Shown: positions 39,291-47,573 of the stretch, piece by piece
Numbering within the stretch: position 1 is the stretch's first letter
How the letters are laid out: the number at the start of each line of letters is the position of its first letter
Made by a program: the position numbers and the translations under genes
DNA from: Dictyoglomus turgidum DSM 6724
GTDB lineage: Bacteria; Dictyoglomota; Dictyoglomia; Dictyoglomales; Dictyoglomaceae
Length of the DNA stretch: 64,000 nucleotides
Direction of reading: 5' to 3'
Assembly (NCBI RefSeq): GCF_000021645.1
Contig: NC_011661.1
Coordinates: 806,001 to 870,000, forward strand
The notes under the pieces: generated by a model
What the model was told of the DNA's origin: nothing
Database searches by the model: none
The model's input: the letters and a program-made list of their open reading frames with translations, nothing else

Positions 39291-40387
39291 GCAAGATTTA
39301 TTTTTTAGTAAACGGTCCAGGAGAGATTTCAGGATGGTTGTATCCCCTGATTAGATGGATTAAGGAATTTAAACCATCATGGGCTGAAAGCTTCTCTTTT
39401 AATTCTATTATTGTTCCTTGCCAATTTGCGTCAGGTGAGGAGGAAAAAGTACTAAGATCTTGGAATTTTTTTAAAGAAATTATTCCTTCCAATAAATATT
39501 GGGATTTGTTTAAAGATAGGGTAAAGGATGAAAATTCAGTCCTTTTCCACATAGGGGGAGACCTATATTTTAATTTTATCCTTTCTAAAAGATGGAATAG
39601 CATTCCTATAGCCTACGTGGAAAAATATTTTTGGATAGAAAAATTTTACAAAAAAGTTTATACCTTGAGAGATATAAAGCTCAAAAACTCTATATTTGTG
39701 GGAGACTTAAGATTTGATTTCTTGCCTAAGGATGCCTTTGCTGATAATAATAAAATTGCTTTATTTCCAGGAAGCAGAAGCTATGTTTTAAGGTTTTTTA
39801 TTCCTTTTTATTTAGCTTTGGTTAAAGAATTGGTAAAAGATTTTCCAGATCTCAATTTTACTTTTTTTATCTCCCCTTTTGTTGATGAAAGGATAGTAAA
39901 GGATACTTTGAAAAAATTGCAAACCCTTATTAAAGAACTTCCCATAAATTTTGAAACTCTTGACGATATGAATAAATTGAAAGGATTTTTAATGGCAATA
40001 ACTTTACCTGGAACCAATACCCTTCAGCTTGCTTACATGAAGATACCTATGATGATAATTCTTCCTTTGCATAAGCCTGATTTTATACCCTTGGAGGGAT
40101 TAGCAAATTTTTTAAAGGGAAATCTAAGGGAAAAATTAATTGAGTTTTATTTGCGGAAAAATCCTTATCTTGCCTTGCCCAACCAAATATACCCTGGGAT
40201 TGTTCCTGAGATTGTAGGAAAATTTCAGTTTAGGGAGGTCCTTAATTATATAAAGGAGATCTTATATAATAGAGAGAAATTAAAGAAAATCAATAAGATA
40301 ATGGAGGAAAAATTTAATAAAGACTATTTGACTTCTGAACTTATATGGAAAGATTTATATTATGAGATACTTAGCAAGATTACTTAA
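39287..40387 (+). CDS. LpxB-like glycosyltransferase paralogue
   Basis: A 366-residue protein with the LpxB two-domain plan but divergent motifs: FLVNGPGEISGWLYPL replaces EVSADVHG, the central FPGSRSYVLRF keeps the FPGSR turn, and ITLPGTNTLQLAYMKIPMMI takes the place of ASGTVTLEAAI. The glycine-rich and PGT segments suggest nucleotide-sugar binding is kept. It overlaps lpxB by 4 bases and the ABC exporter by 26 bases. It could add another sugar to lipid A, or act in another lipid glycosylation; the sequence does not decide. Confidence 0.75.
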   Translation: MSKIYFLVNGPGEISGWLYPLIRWIKEFKPSWAESFSFNSIIVPCQFASGEEEKVLRSWNFFKEIIPSNKYWDLFKDRVKDENSVLFHIGGDLYFNFILSKRWNSIPIAYVEKYFWIEKFYKKVYTLRDIKLKNSIFVGDLRFDFLPKDAFADNNKIALFPGSRSYVLRFFIPFYLALVKELVKDFPDLNFTFFISPFVDERIVKDTLKKLQTLIKELPINFETLDDMNKLKGFLMAITLPGTNTLQLAYMKIPMMIILPLHKPDFIPLEGLANFLKGNLREKLIEFYLRKNPYLALPNQIYPGIVPEIVGKFQFREVLNYIKEILYNREKLKKINKIMEEKFNKDYLTSELIWKDLYYEILSKIT

Positions 40388-42089
40388 ATTACTAAAACCA
40401 TATGCTGGCTATTTTATAATAGGTCTTCTTTGTATTCTAATTGGCAATGGAGCTCAACTTTATGCTCCTAAATTTTTAGGAGAGTTATTAGATCAACTTT
40501 CCAAGGTAAAAGATCTTTCTACCCTTAATAGACTCTCATTAATAATCATATTTCTTCTTTTCTTAAGAAGCCTTTTTTTGTATGGACAGATCTATGTTTT
40601 TTCCTTTATAGGGCATAGAATTGTTGCAGACTTGAGGGAAAAGCTTTTTTCTAAAATTCAATATTTATCCTTAGATTACTTAAATCGATGGAATAGTGGA
40701 GATTTAATTGCTAGAACTCTACAAGATACTCAGTTGATTCAAACCTCTTTTCTTTCGGGAATTGCTGATCTTTTTTATGCTATTGTGCTTCTTTTTGGCA
40801 TTTTAATAATTGTAATTTCTACCGATTGGCAGCTTGCTCTTGCTACTTTTCTAGTTATACCTCTTTTTGTTTTTTCCATATCAGGAATAGGAAAAGAGAT
40901 TCAAAAATGGTCTCTTTCAGTTCAGCGAAAGATTGCAGATCTTACTAGGATAATACAAGAGAGCATTAAAGGGGCAAGAGTGGTTAGGGTATTTTCTCAA
41001 GAAGAAACGGAGATAAAAAAGTTTAGAGAAGAAAATGAAAAGAACTTTTTTAGAAATTTAAAAATAGCAAGACTTACTGCAATCCAAATTCCCCTTTCTA
41101 GTTTTCTAACTGCTTTAGCTTTAGTTTTTATTTTATGGCTTGGAACAAGAAAAATAGCAAAAGGAGAAATGACTCTTGGGTCTTTTGTTGCCTTTTTGAC
41201 CTATGTGGGAATGGCTATTGATCCCACTCAAACAATTCTAAGGGTTTTAGCAGGTTTAAGACAAGCTTACGCTGCTCTTGAGAGAATTTTTGAGATACTG
41301 GAAATGGGAAGAGAAGTTGTGGAGATAAAAAATCCCATAATTCTTCCTCCTATAAAGGGTTTTGTAGAGTTTGATAATGTCTCCTTCACTTATGATGGAG
41401 TTAATTGGGTATTAAAAAATATAAATCTAAAAGTAAAGGCTGGAGAGAAAATAGCTATTGTGGGAAGTAGCGGTGCAGGTAAAACTTCTTTAGTGAATTT
41501 AATACCACGTTTTATTGATCCCACAGAGGGAGTAGTGAGAATTGATGGATATGATATTAAAAGGGTTAGTCTTAGATCTTTAAGGTCACAAATTGGTTTT
41601 GTACCTCAGGAAACAATTATCTTTCATGGTACTGTGAAGGATAATATAAGTTATGGTAATCCTTATGTTTCTTTTGAGGAAATTGTGGAGGCAGCAAAAA
41701 TGGCAAGAGCTCATGATTTTATAATGAAATTACCTCAAGGATACGATACTGTAATTGGAGAAGGAGGAGTTAATCTTTCTGGTGGACAGGCTCAGAGAAT
41801 AGCTATAGCAAGAACTATTCTTTTAAAGCCAAAACTTATTATTCTTGATGAAGCCACATCTGCTCTTGATTCAGAATCGGAGGCTTTTGTTCAGGAGGCT
41901 CTCGATGAACTTATGAAAGGTAAAACTGCTTTTATTGTTGCCCATAGACTTTCCACTATAAAGAGAGCTGATAGAATTGTGGTGCTGGAAAATGGGGAGA
42001 TAGTGGAAGAAGGCACTCATAATGAGCTGTTGAAATTGGGCGGGGTTTATTTAAGAATAATAAAATGGCAGATAGAGGAGAGTAAGTAA
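40362..42089 (+). CDS. msbA: MsbA-like lipid exporter, ABC transporter with fused ATPase
   Basis: A 575-residue half-transporter with six membrane helices (about 10-320) followed by an ATPase domain: Walker A GSSGAGKTS, signature LSGGQ, Walker B LIILDEATSALD and the switch His in VAHRLST. This layout fits MsbA, which flips lipid A-core across the inner membrane. The location right after lpxB supports that reading, though multidrug exporters share the fold. Confidence 0.9.
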   Translation: MRYLARLLKLLKPYAGYFIIGLLCILIGNGAQLYAPKFLGELLDQLSKVKDLSTLNRLSLIIIFLLFLRSLFLYGQIYVFSFIGHRIVADLREKLFSKIQYLSLDYLNRWNSGDLIARTLQDTQLIQTSFLSGIADLFYAIVLLFGILIIVISTDWQLALATFLVIPLFVFSISGIGKEIQKWSLSVQRKIADLTRIIQESIKGARVVRVFSQEETEIKKFREENEKNFFRNLKIARLTAIQIPLSSFLTALALVFILWLGTRKIAKGEMTLGSFVAFLTYVGMAIDPTQTILRVLAGLRQAYAALERIFEILEMGREVVEIKNPIILPPIKGFVEFDNVSFTYDGVNWVLKNINLKVKAGEKIAIVGSSGAGKTSLVNLIPRFIDPTEGVVRIDGYDIKRVSLRSLRSQIGFVPQETIIFHGTVKDNISYGNPYVSFEEIVEAAKMARAHDFIMKLPQGYDTVIGEGGVNLSGGQAQRIAIARTILLKPKLIILDEATSALDSESEAFVQEALDELMKGKTAFIVAHRLSTIKRADRIVVLENGEIVEEGTHNELLKLGGVYLRIIKWQIEESK

Positions 42090-42093
42090 GAAG

Positions 42094-43041
42094 ATGAGTA
42101 AAGTAAAAGTGGGAGTTGTAGGAGTAGGTTATTTAGGACAACATCATGTGAGAATATTTAATGAAATTCCTGACGTAGAACTTGTAGGCATTTGTGATAT
42201 AAATCTTAAAAGGGCAAAAGAAATAGCATCCATTTATAATGTACCTTTTGTAACTGATGATTATAGGGATTTACTTAATAGAGTTGAAGCTGTAAGTATT
42301 GTTACTCCAACTACCTCCCATTTTCAAATAGCAAAAGATTTTCTTGAGAAGGGAATTCATACTTTTATTGAAAAGCCTGTAACTCATAGTTTAAGGGAAG
42401 CAGAAATACTTTTAGATATTGCCAGTGGGAAGGATTTAGTATTACAAGTAGGACATATTGAGAGGTTTAATCCAGCAATACAGGAGTTAAAAAAATATGT
42501 GAAAGATCCTTTCTATATTGAGGCAAGAAGAATGGGACCCTTTGATGGTAGATCAACAGATGTAGGTGTTGTAATGGATCTCATGATACATGATCTAGAT
42601 ATTCTTTTCTATGTTCTTGGAAAAAACAGAAGGATTCTTGAAATTAGTGGAATAGGTTATTCTATTTATACCCCCTATGAGGATTTTGCTACGGTGAATA
42701 TTCTTTTTGAGGGAGAAATTTTAGTGAACCTTATAGCAAGTAAGGTTTCACCTAAAAAGTTAAGAAAACTTGATATTCATGAAAAAAATGGTGATCAAAT
42801 AATTGTGGATTATATTGAGCAGAGCATATCTGTAGTTCATGGAGGAGCAAGACATATTGAGTCAGCTTTGGAGTCGCCAGTTTTAGAAAGAGAAGAGCCT
42901 CTGAGATTAGAGCTTACGCATTTTGTTAAGTGTATTATAGAAGGAAAGGATCCTGAAGTGACTCTTGAGGATGGAAAATTAGCATTGGCTCTTGCTACAG
43001 AAATATTAAAGGAGTTGAAGATTATTGATCTTAAAGCATAA
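42094..43041 (+). CDS. Gfo/Idh/MocA family oxidoreductase
   Basis: A 315-residue NAD(P)-dependent oxidoreductase with Rossmann motif GVGYLGQHHVRIF, EKPVTH after beta-strand 4, and a MDLMIHDLDI segment in the substrate domain. Homologues commonly sit among lpx genes. In some bacteria GnnA of this family oxidises UDP-GlcNAc so that GnnB can make the 3-amino sugar for amide-linked lipid A; no GnnB aminotransferase is here, so that role is only a possibility. Confidence 0.85.
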   Translation: MSKVKVGVVGVGYLGQHHVRIFNEIPDVELVGICDINLKRAKEIASIYNVPFVTDDYRDLLNRVEAVSIVTPTTSHFQIAKDFLEKGIHTFIEKPVTHSLREAEILLDIASGKDLVLQVGHIERFNPAIQELKKYVKDPFYIEARRMGPFDGRSTDVGVVMDLMIHDLDILFYVLGKNRRILEISGIGYSIYTPYEDFATVNILFEGEILVNLIASKVSPKKLRKLDIHEKNGDQIIVDYIEQSISVVHGGARHIESALESPVLEREEPLRLELTHFVKCIIEGKDPEVTLEDGKLALALATEILKELKIIDLKA

Positions 43042-43042
43042 A

Positions 43043-43648
43043 TTGATTATTTTTATATTATTTTTTTTAATTCTAATTAATTTGGCATATTTACAAGATC
43101 TTAACTCATTAGTGGAGTATTATGAATTAAAACACAGGGAAAATCCAAAGGACCCTGATAATATTTTTAATTTACTTGTACTATATGGTGCTTTGGGAAA
43201 TTTAGGTAAATTTTATGATTACTACAATCTTTTGAATAAAATTGACCCTAATTATTTAAAAGAAAAAGCAAAGGAAAATGTTAAAGAGAACACAAATAAT
43301 GTTTTTGACTTATATAAAACTGCTTTTTCTTATTATTTTTTGGGTGAAATAGAAAAGTCAATTTATTATTTCCATAAGCTAAACTCTTTAAAGCCTAATG
43401 ATGATTGGGTGATAAGCTATCTTGCATATTTATATTACTTAAAAGAGGACTATTTAAAGGTAGAAAGCTTAATTAACAGAGGTTTTGAAATAAATGAAGA
43501 TAACGAAGCTCTTCATGCCTTAAGGTGCGCTTTGTATTTGAAAAAAGGTAATTATTTCTTAGCCTTAAAGGAGTACTTTATTACTATGAATATTGTTCAG
43601 AGAAAGGGATACAAAAATATATGGGAGATATTAAGAGGCCTAAGATAA
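43043..43648 (+). CDS. Small exported helical (TPR-like) protein
   Basis: I do not recognise a family. From TTG 43043 the protein has 201 residues: a hydrophobic N terminus (IIFILFFLILINLAYL) that looks like a signal peptide, then paired helices with TPR-like spacing, for example the repeats NIFNLLVLYGALGN, AFSYYFLGEIEKSIYYFHKLN and AYLYYLKEDYLKVES. It lies between the oxidoreductase and lptB; a scaffold role in lipid export is a guess. The frame opens at TTG 43025 and the start is uncertain. Confidence 0.65.
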   Translation: MIIFILFFLILINLAYLQDLNSLVEYYELKHRENPKDPDNIFNLLVLYGALGNLGKFYDYYNLLNKIDPNYLKEKAKENVKENTNNVFDLYKTAFSYYFLGEIEKSIYYFHKLNSLKPNDDWVISYLAYLYYLKEDYLKVESLINRGFEINEDNEALHALRCALYLKKGNYFLALKEYFITMNIVQRKGYKNIWEILRGLR

Positions 43649-43651
43649 AAA

Positions 43652-43680
43652 TTGACATGAGATTAAAAATTTTTTAACAT
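43652..43680 (+). promoter_or_regulatory. Sigma-70-type promoter for lptB (probably leaderless)
   Basis: TTGACA (43652-43657), a 17-base spacer, and TAACAT (43675-43680) form a near-consensus promoter. The -10 ends only 8 bases before the lptB ATG, and no ribosome site is present, so transcripts would begin at or within a few bases of the start codon. Confidence 0.68.
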
Positions 43681-43688
43681 AAAAACAT

Positions 43689-44408
43689 ATGGCTTTAGAA
43701 ACCGTAGGGATTTATAAATATTATGGTAGAAGGTGTGTAGTCAAAGATGTATCCCTCACTGTGAATCCTGGGTACGTAGTGGGTCTTTTAGGTCCTAATG
43801 GGGCTGGAAAAACTACTACCTTTTATACTATCATGGGAGAGGTTTATGCCGATGGTGGAAAAGTGCTTCTTGATGGAGAAGATATAACCAGTTTATCTAT
43901 GCCCCAGAGAGCAAGAAAAGGAATAGGATATCTTGCTCAAGATCCTACCATTTTTAGAAAACTAACGGTAGAAGAAAATATCAAATTAGTATTAGAACTC
44001 ACAAATTTAACTCCTAAGGAACAAAGAGAAAGACTTGAGGAATTAATTGATGAGTTTCAACTTCAAAAGGTTAGAAAGAACTTGGGATATACCTTATCAG
44101 GAGGAGAAAGGAGAAGGGTAGAAATAGCAAGGGTTTTGGCTCTTTCACCTAAATATATTCTTCTTGATGAACCTTTTGCGGGGGTAGATCCTATAACGGT
44201 TCAAAATCTCCAGGAGACTATTGCTTATTTAAAAGAGAAAGGGCTTGGTATTCTTATAACGGATCACAATGTACGTGATACTTTAGCTATAACCGATTAT
44301 GCATATATTATTTTTTCAGGAGAGGTTTTAATTTCTGGAACTCCTGAGGAGATAATAAATAGTGATATTGCAAAAAGATTTTTTCTTGGAGAGAGGTTCA
44401 ATCTCTGA
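43689..44408 (+). CDS. lptB: LPS export ABC transporter ATPase LptB
   Basis: Cytoplasmic ATPase of the Lpt system that pulls LPS to the outer membrane. The 239-residue protein has Walker A GPNGAGKTT, the LptB-type YLAQDPTIFRKLTVEENI Q-loop, signature LSGGERRR, Walker B YILLDEPFAGVDP and the DHNVRDTL switch region. LptF/LptG permeases and LptC/LptA are not in the window. No ribosome site precedes the ATG; see the promoter. It overlaps the next gene at a TGATG. Confidence 0.94.
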   Translation: MALETVGIYKYYGRRCVVKDVSLTVNPGYVVGLLGPNGAGKTTTFYTIMGEVYADGGKVLLDGEDITSLSMPQRARKGIGYLAQDPTIFRKLTVEENIKLVLELTNLTPKEQRERLEELIDEFQLQKVRKNLGYTLSGGERRRVEIARVLALSPKYILLDEPFAGVDPITVQNLQETIAYLKEKGLGILITDHNVRDTLAITDYAYIIFSGEVLISGTPEEIINSDIAKRFFLGERFNL

Positions 44409-45598
44409 TGTCTGGAGTAATGCTAATAATCATATTGCTTGTTGCCAGTGGCCTGATAGCATATGCAGGGGATTATGTAGGAAGAAAAGCTGGCAAGAAG
44501 AAATTAACTATTTTTAATCTTCGTCCTAAGTATACATCACGGATTATAAGTGTTTTAACGGGGATTCTTATCATGGTTTTTGCCCTTATTGTTTTATCTG
44601 TTTTTTCTGAAAATGTTAGAATAGCTCTTTTTGGTATGGAAAAATTAAAAAAAGAGATTTCCACTCTCCAACTTAATATAAAAAGTAAGGAAAAAGAGTT
44701 TTCAGAGATTATAAAAAAATATGAAGCGGTAAAAGAAGAAAGAGGGAGAGCAATAAAAGAATTGGAGTCATACAAAATAAAACTTAACGAGTTAGAGGAG
44801 GATAGAGCTAAGATCCTTGAGGAACTTAATAAATTATCTAAGGAAAGAGAGATTCTTTGTAAAGAGAATGAAAAACTTCAAAGGTCCATATATGAAATTT
44901 CTCAAAAGATTTCCTCTCTAAGCAAAGAGAGGGAAAAATTATTGGAAGAAAAAAAAGAACTCCTTGATGAGATTCAGTTTTTAAATACTACGATAACTAA
45001 TATGAGAACTGAAGGTATAGTTTTTAGAAGAGGAGAATTAATACTTAATTATATTTCTAAGGGAGATTTGACCGAAGAGAAGGCAAAAGAGGAAGCAAAA
45101 GTTCTTCTCTCGCTTATAGAGAACATAGCTAAGGAAAGGGGAGCTGGAAACGAGGAGAAGGGATTTATATGGGTTCCTGAAGCGGAGTGGATAAAATTGC
45201 TAAATGCTTTTACGACTTCTGGCGAGAAATTAATAAGAGTTTTTTCTCTTGCAAATATCTTTGAGGGTGAACCTGCTCTTATAACTTTTGAGATATATCC
45301 TTATAAACTTATCTTCAAAAAGGGTGATGTGTTAGTTTTGAAGGTAATTGATGGTAGTGAAGATCTTAATAAAATTGAATCAAAGCTTTTGGAAATCCTT
45401 TCTGAGGTGAATAAAATAGCGCAGCAGAAAGGAGTGTTGCCAGATCCTCTTACTAACACGGTGGGAGAAATATCTTTTGAAGAATTTTACAATATAGTTT
45501 ATAAAATAAAAGAGAAGGATAAAAAAGTTCTTCTAAAAGTCATAGTTGACGAAGATACATATAATAGTGGTCCTTTAAAGATAAGATTTGAGTTATAG
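44408..45598 (+). CDS. DUF3084 coiled-coil membrane protein
   Basis: A 396-residue protein with two N-terminal membrane helices (about 4-22 and 45-66), a conserved YVGRKAGKKKLTIFNLRPKYTS between them, a long coiled coil (about 75-200) and a C-terminal globular domain. This is the DUF3084 plan. Function is unknown. Its start overlaps the stop of lptB, which hints at a role in LPS transport or envelope structure here. Confidence 0.82.
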   Translation: MSGVMLIIILLVASGLIAYAGDYVGRKAGKKKLTIFNLRPKYTSRIISVLTGILIMVFALIVLSVFSENVRIALFGMEKLKKEISTLQLNIKSKEKEFSEIIKKYEAVKEERGRAIKELESYKIKLNELEEDRAKILEELNKLSKEREILCKENEKLQRSIYEISQKISSLSKEREKLLEEKKELLDEIQFLNTTITNMRTEGIVFRRGELILNYISKGDLTEEKAKEEAKVLLSLIENIAKERGAGNEEKGFIWVPEAEWIKLLNAFTTSGEKLIRVFSLANIFEGEPALITFEIYPYKLIFKKGDVLVLKVIDGSEDLNKIESKLLEILSEVNKIAQQKGVLPDPLTNTVGEISFEEFYNIVYKIKEKDKKVLLKVIVDEDTYNSGPLKIRFEL

Positions 45599-45612
45599 GA
45601 GGTAGGAAAACC

Positions 45613-47055
45613 ATGGAAAAAAAGTTTGTAGAAGAGTTGACTTCTCAAAAAGAAGATTTTTCCAAGTGGTATACAGAAGTAGTTTTAAAGGCAGATCTTG
45701 TGGATTATTCTCCTGTTAAAGGATGTATGGTAATAAAACCTTATGGATATGCTATTTGGGAGAACATGCAAAGAATTCTTGACGAGAAAATAAAGGAAAC
45801 AGGACACGTAAATGCCTATTTTCCTCTATTTATACCCAAAAGTTTCTTGGAGAAGGAAGCAGAGCATGTAGAGGGGTTTTCTCCTCAAGTTGCTTGGGTG
45901 ACTAAGGGGGGAGATGAGGATTTATTTGAGCCTCTTGCTGTAAGACCTACCTCAGAAGCGATTATCTGTAGTATGTATTCAAAATGGATTCAGTCTTGGA
46001 GAGATCTTCCTATTTTAATAAATCAATGGGCAAATGTGGTTAGATGGGAAAAAGAGACAAGACCATTTTTGAGAACTACTGAGTTTTTATGGCAAGAAGG
46101 ACATACTGCTCACAGAACTTTTGAAGAAGCAGAAGAGGAAGCCCTGAGGATGTTAAATGTCTATAAAGAGTTTGTAGAGAACGATCTTGCTATTCCTGTT
46201 ATAGCTGGAAAAAAGACAGAGAATGAAAAGTTTGCAGGAGCTCTTCATACTTATTCTATTGAAGTACTTCTCGCAGATGGAAGGGCTCTGCAAGCTGGAA
46301 CTTCTCATAATTTAGGGCAACATTTCGCAAAGGCTTTTGATATAATGTTTCAAGATGTAGATGGGGAGAGAAAATATGTATGGCAAACCAGTTGGGGCGT
46401 TTCTACAAGATTGATTGGAGCTCTGATAATGACTCATGGTGATGATTATGGGCTTGTATTGCCTCCAAGGGTTGCTCCTTATCAAATAGTTATTATACCC
46501 ATATGGAAAAATGAAACTGATAAGGTAAAGGTCTATAATTATATAGATGAGATCTATGAAGTATTGAAAAAATATTTCAGAGTTAAAGTGGATAGAGATG
46601 AAGAACATACTCCAGGATGGAAATTTAATGAATGGGAATTAAAGGGAGTTCCTGTAAGATTAGAGATAGGCCCTAAGGAGGTAGAGAAACAAGAAATATA
46701 TGTGGCAAGGAGAGATTTGAGAACCAAGATATCAATTAGGAGAGAGAACATGATTCAAGATCTTGAAAATCTTCTTAAAGATATTCAGAAAACTCTCTTT
46801 GAAAGGGCATTGAAATTCAGAGAAGAAAACACATATGAAATTAATAATTTTGAAGAGTTTAAAAAAATTATGGATACAAAGAGGGGTTTTGTGAAGGCAA
46901 GTTGGTGTGGAGATGGAGAATGTGAGCTGAAAATAAAGGAATTGACAGGGGCTACTATACGGAATATTCCCCTTGACTGGAAAGAGGAAGAGGGAAAATG
47001 TATTTTATGTGGAAGAGAGACTAAGATAAAAGCTTTATTTGCAAAAGCCTACTAA
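45613..47055 (+). CDS. proS: Prolyl-tRNA synthetase, archaeal/eukaryal type
   Basis: Charges tRNA-Pro. At 480 residues it lacks the large editing insertion of typical bacterial ProRS and has the archaeal-type class II core ([52 protein letters not shown]) and the C-terminal zinc domain with CGDGEC and CILCG, ending in a Tyr typical of this form. GGAGG precedes the ATG. Confidence 0.96.
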   Translation: MEKKFVEELTSQKEDFSKWYTEVVLKADLVDYSPVKGCMVIKPYGYAIWENMQRILDEKIKETGHVNAYFPLFIPKSFLEKEAEHVEGFSPQVAWVTKGGDEDLFEPLAVRPTSEAIICSMYSKWIQSWRDLPILINQWANVVRWEKETRPFLRTTEFLWQEGHTAHRTFEEAEEEALRMLNVYKEFVENDLAIPVIAGKKTENEKFAGALHTYSIEVLLADGRALQAGTSHNLGQHFAKAFDIMFQDVDGERKYVWQTSWGVSTRLIGALIMTHGDDYGLVLPPRVAPYQIVIIPIWKNETDKVKVYNYIDEIYEVLKKYFRVKVDRDEEHTPGWKFNEWELKGVPVRLEIGPKEVEKQEIYVARRDLRTKISIRRENMIQDLENLLKDIQKTLFERALKFREENTYEINNFEEFKKIMDTKRGFVKASWCGDGECELKIKELTGATIRNIPLDWKEEEGKCILCGRETKIKALFAKAY

Positions 47056-47056
47056 T

Positions 47057-47500
47057 ATGATTAGGGTTTTAATTGAAAGAATAGATAAAGATTTACCTCT
47101 TCCCAACTATGCTACCCATGGTTCGGCAGCATTAGATCTTTATTCTCGTATTGATTTTGAACTTCCTCCTTTTGGAGAAATTGGAGGAGGACTTGTAATT
47201 CCTACAGGTATAAGAATTGCTTTACCCGAAGGATATTTAGCTCTTGTTCTGCCAAGAAGTGGGCTTGCTGCAAGAGAGGGAATATCGGTTCTTAATACTC
47301 CGGGGCTTATTGATAGCGACTATAGGGGAGAGATCTTTGTGAATTTAATTAATTTTTCTAATAAGCCTTTTTTGGGGAAAAGAGGTATGCGAATTGCTCA
47401 ACTTTTGGTCCTTCAGTATTCTCGTATAATTTGGGAAGAAGTAGAACAGCTTCCCCAAACGGAGAGAGGCGAAGGGGGGCTGGGAAGTACAGGATTATAA
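47057..47500 (+). CDS. dut: dUTP diphosphatase
   Basis: Hydrolyses dUTP to dUMP, keeping uracil out of DNA and feeding thyX. The 147-residue trimeric-type enzyme shows all five motifs: [32 protein letters not shown] and the C-terminal [10 protein letters not shown] choose ATG 47057, one base after the proS stop, rather than TTG 47039 inside it; neither has a clear ribosome site. Confidence 0.96.
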   Translation: MIRVLIERIDKDLPLPNYATHGSAALDLYSRIDFELPPFGEIGGGLVIPTGIRIALPEGYLALVLPRSGLAAREGISVLNTPGLIDSDYRGEIFVNLINFSNKPFLGKRGMRIAQLLVLQYSRIIWEEVEQLPQTERGEGGLGSTGL

Positions 47501-47573
47501 TCTTCGGGTTTTTTATAATATAATTTTAAAAGCGATTAAAAAATATAAAAGGTAAGGGGGTTTTGAAAGAGAA

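Noticed and set aside
47496-47519. Two TATAAT-like boxes before the EF-G-like gene
   Set aside because: No matching -35 box at 16-18 bases for either, and the region is simply AT-rich; not strong enough to call.
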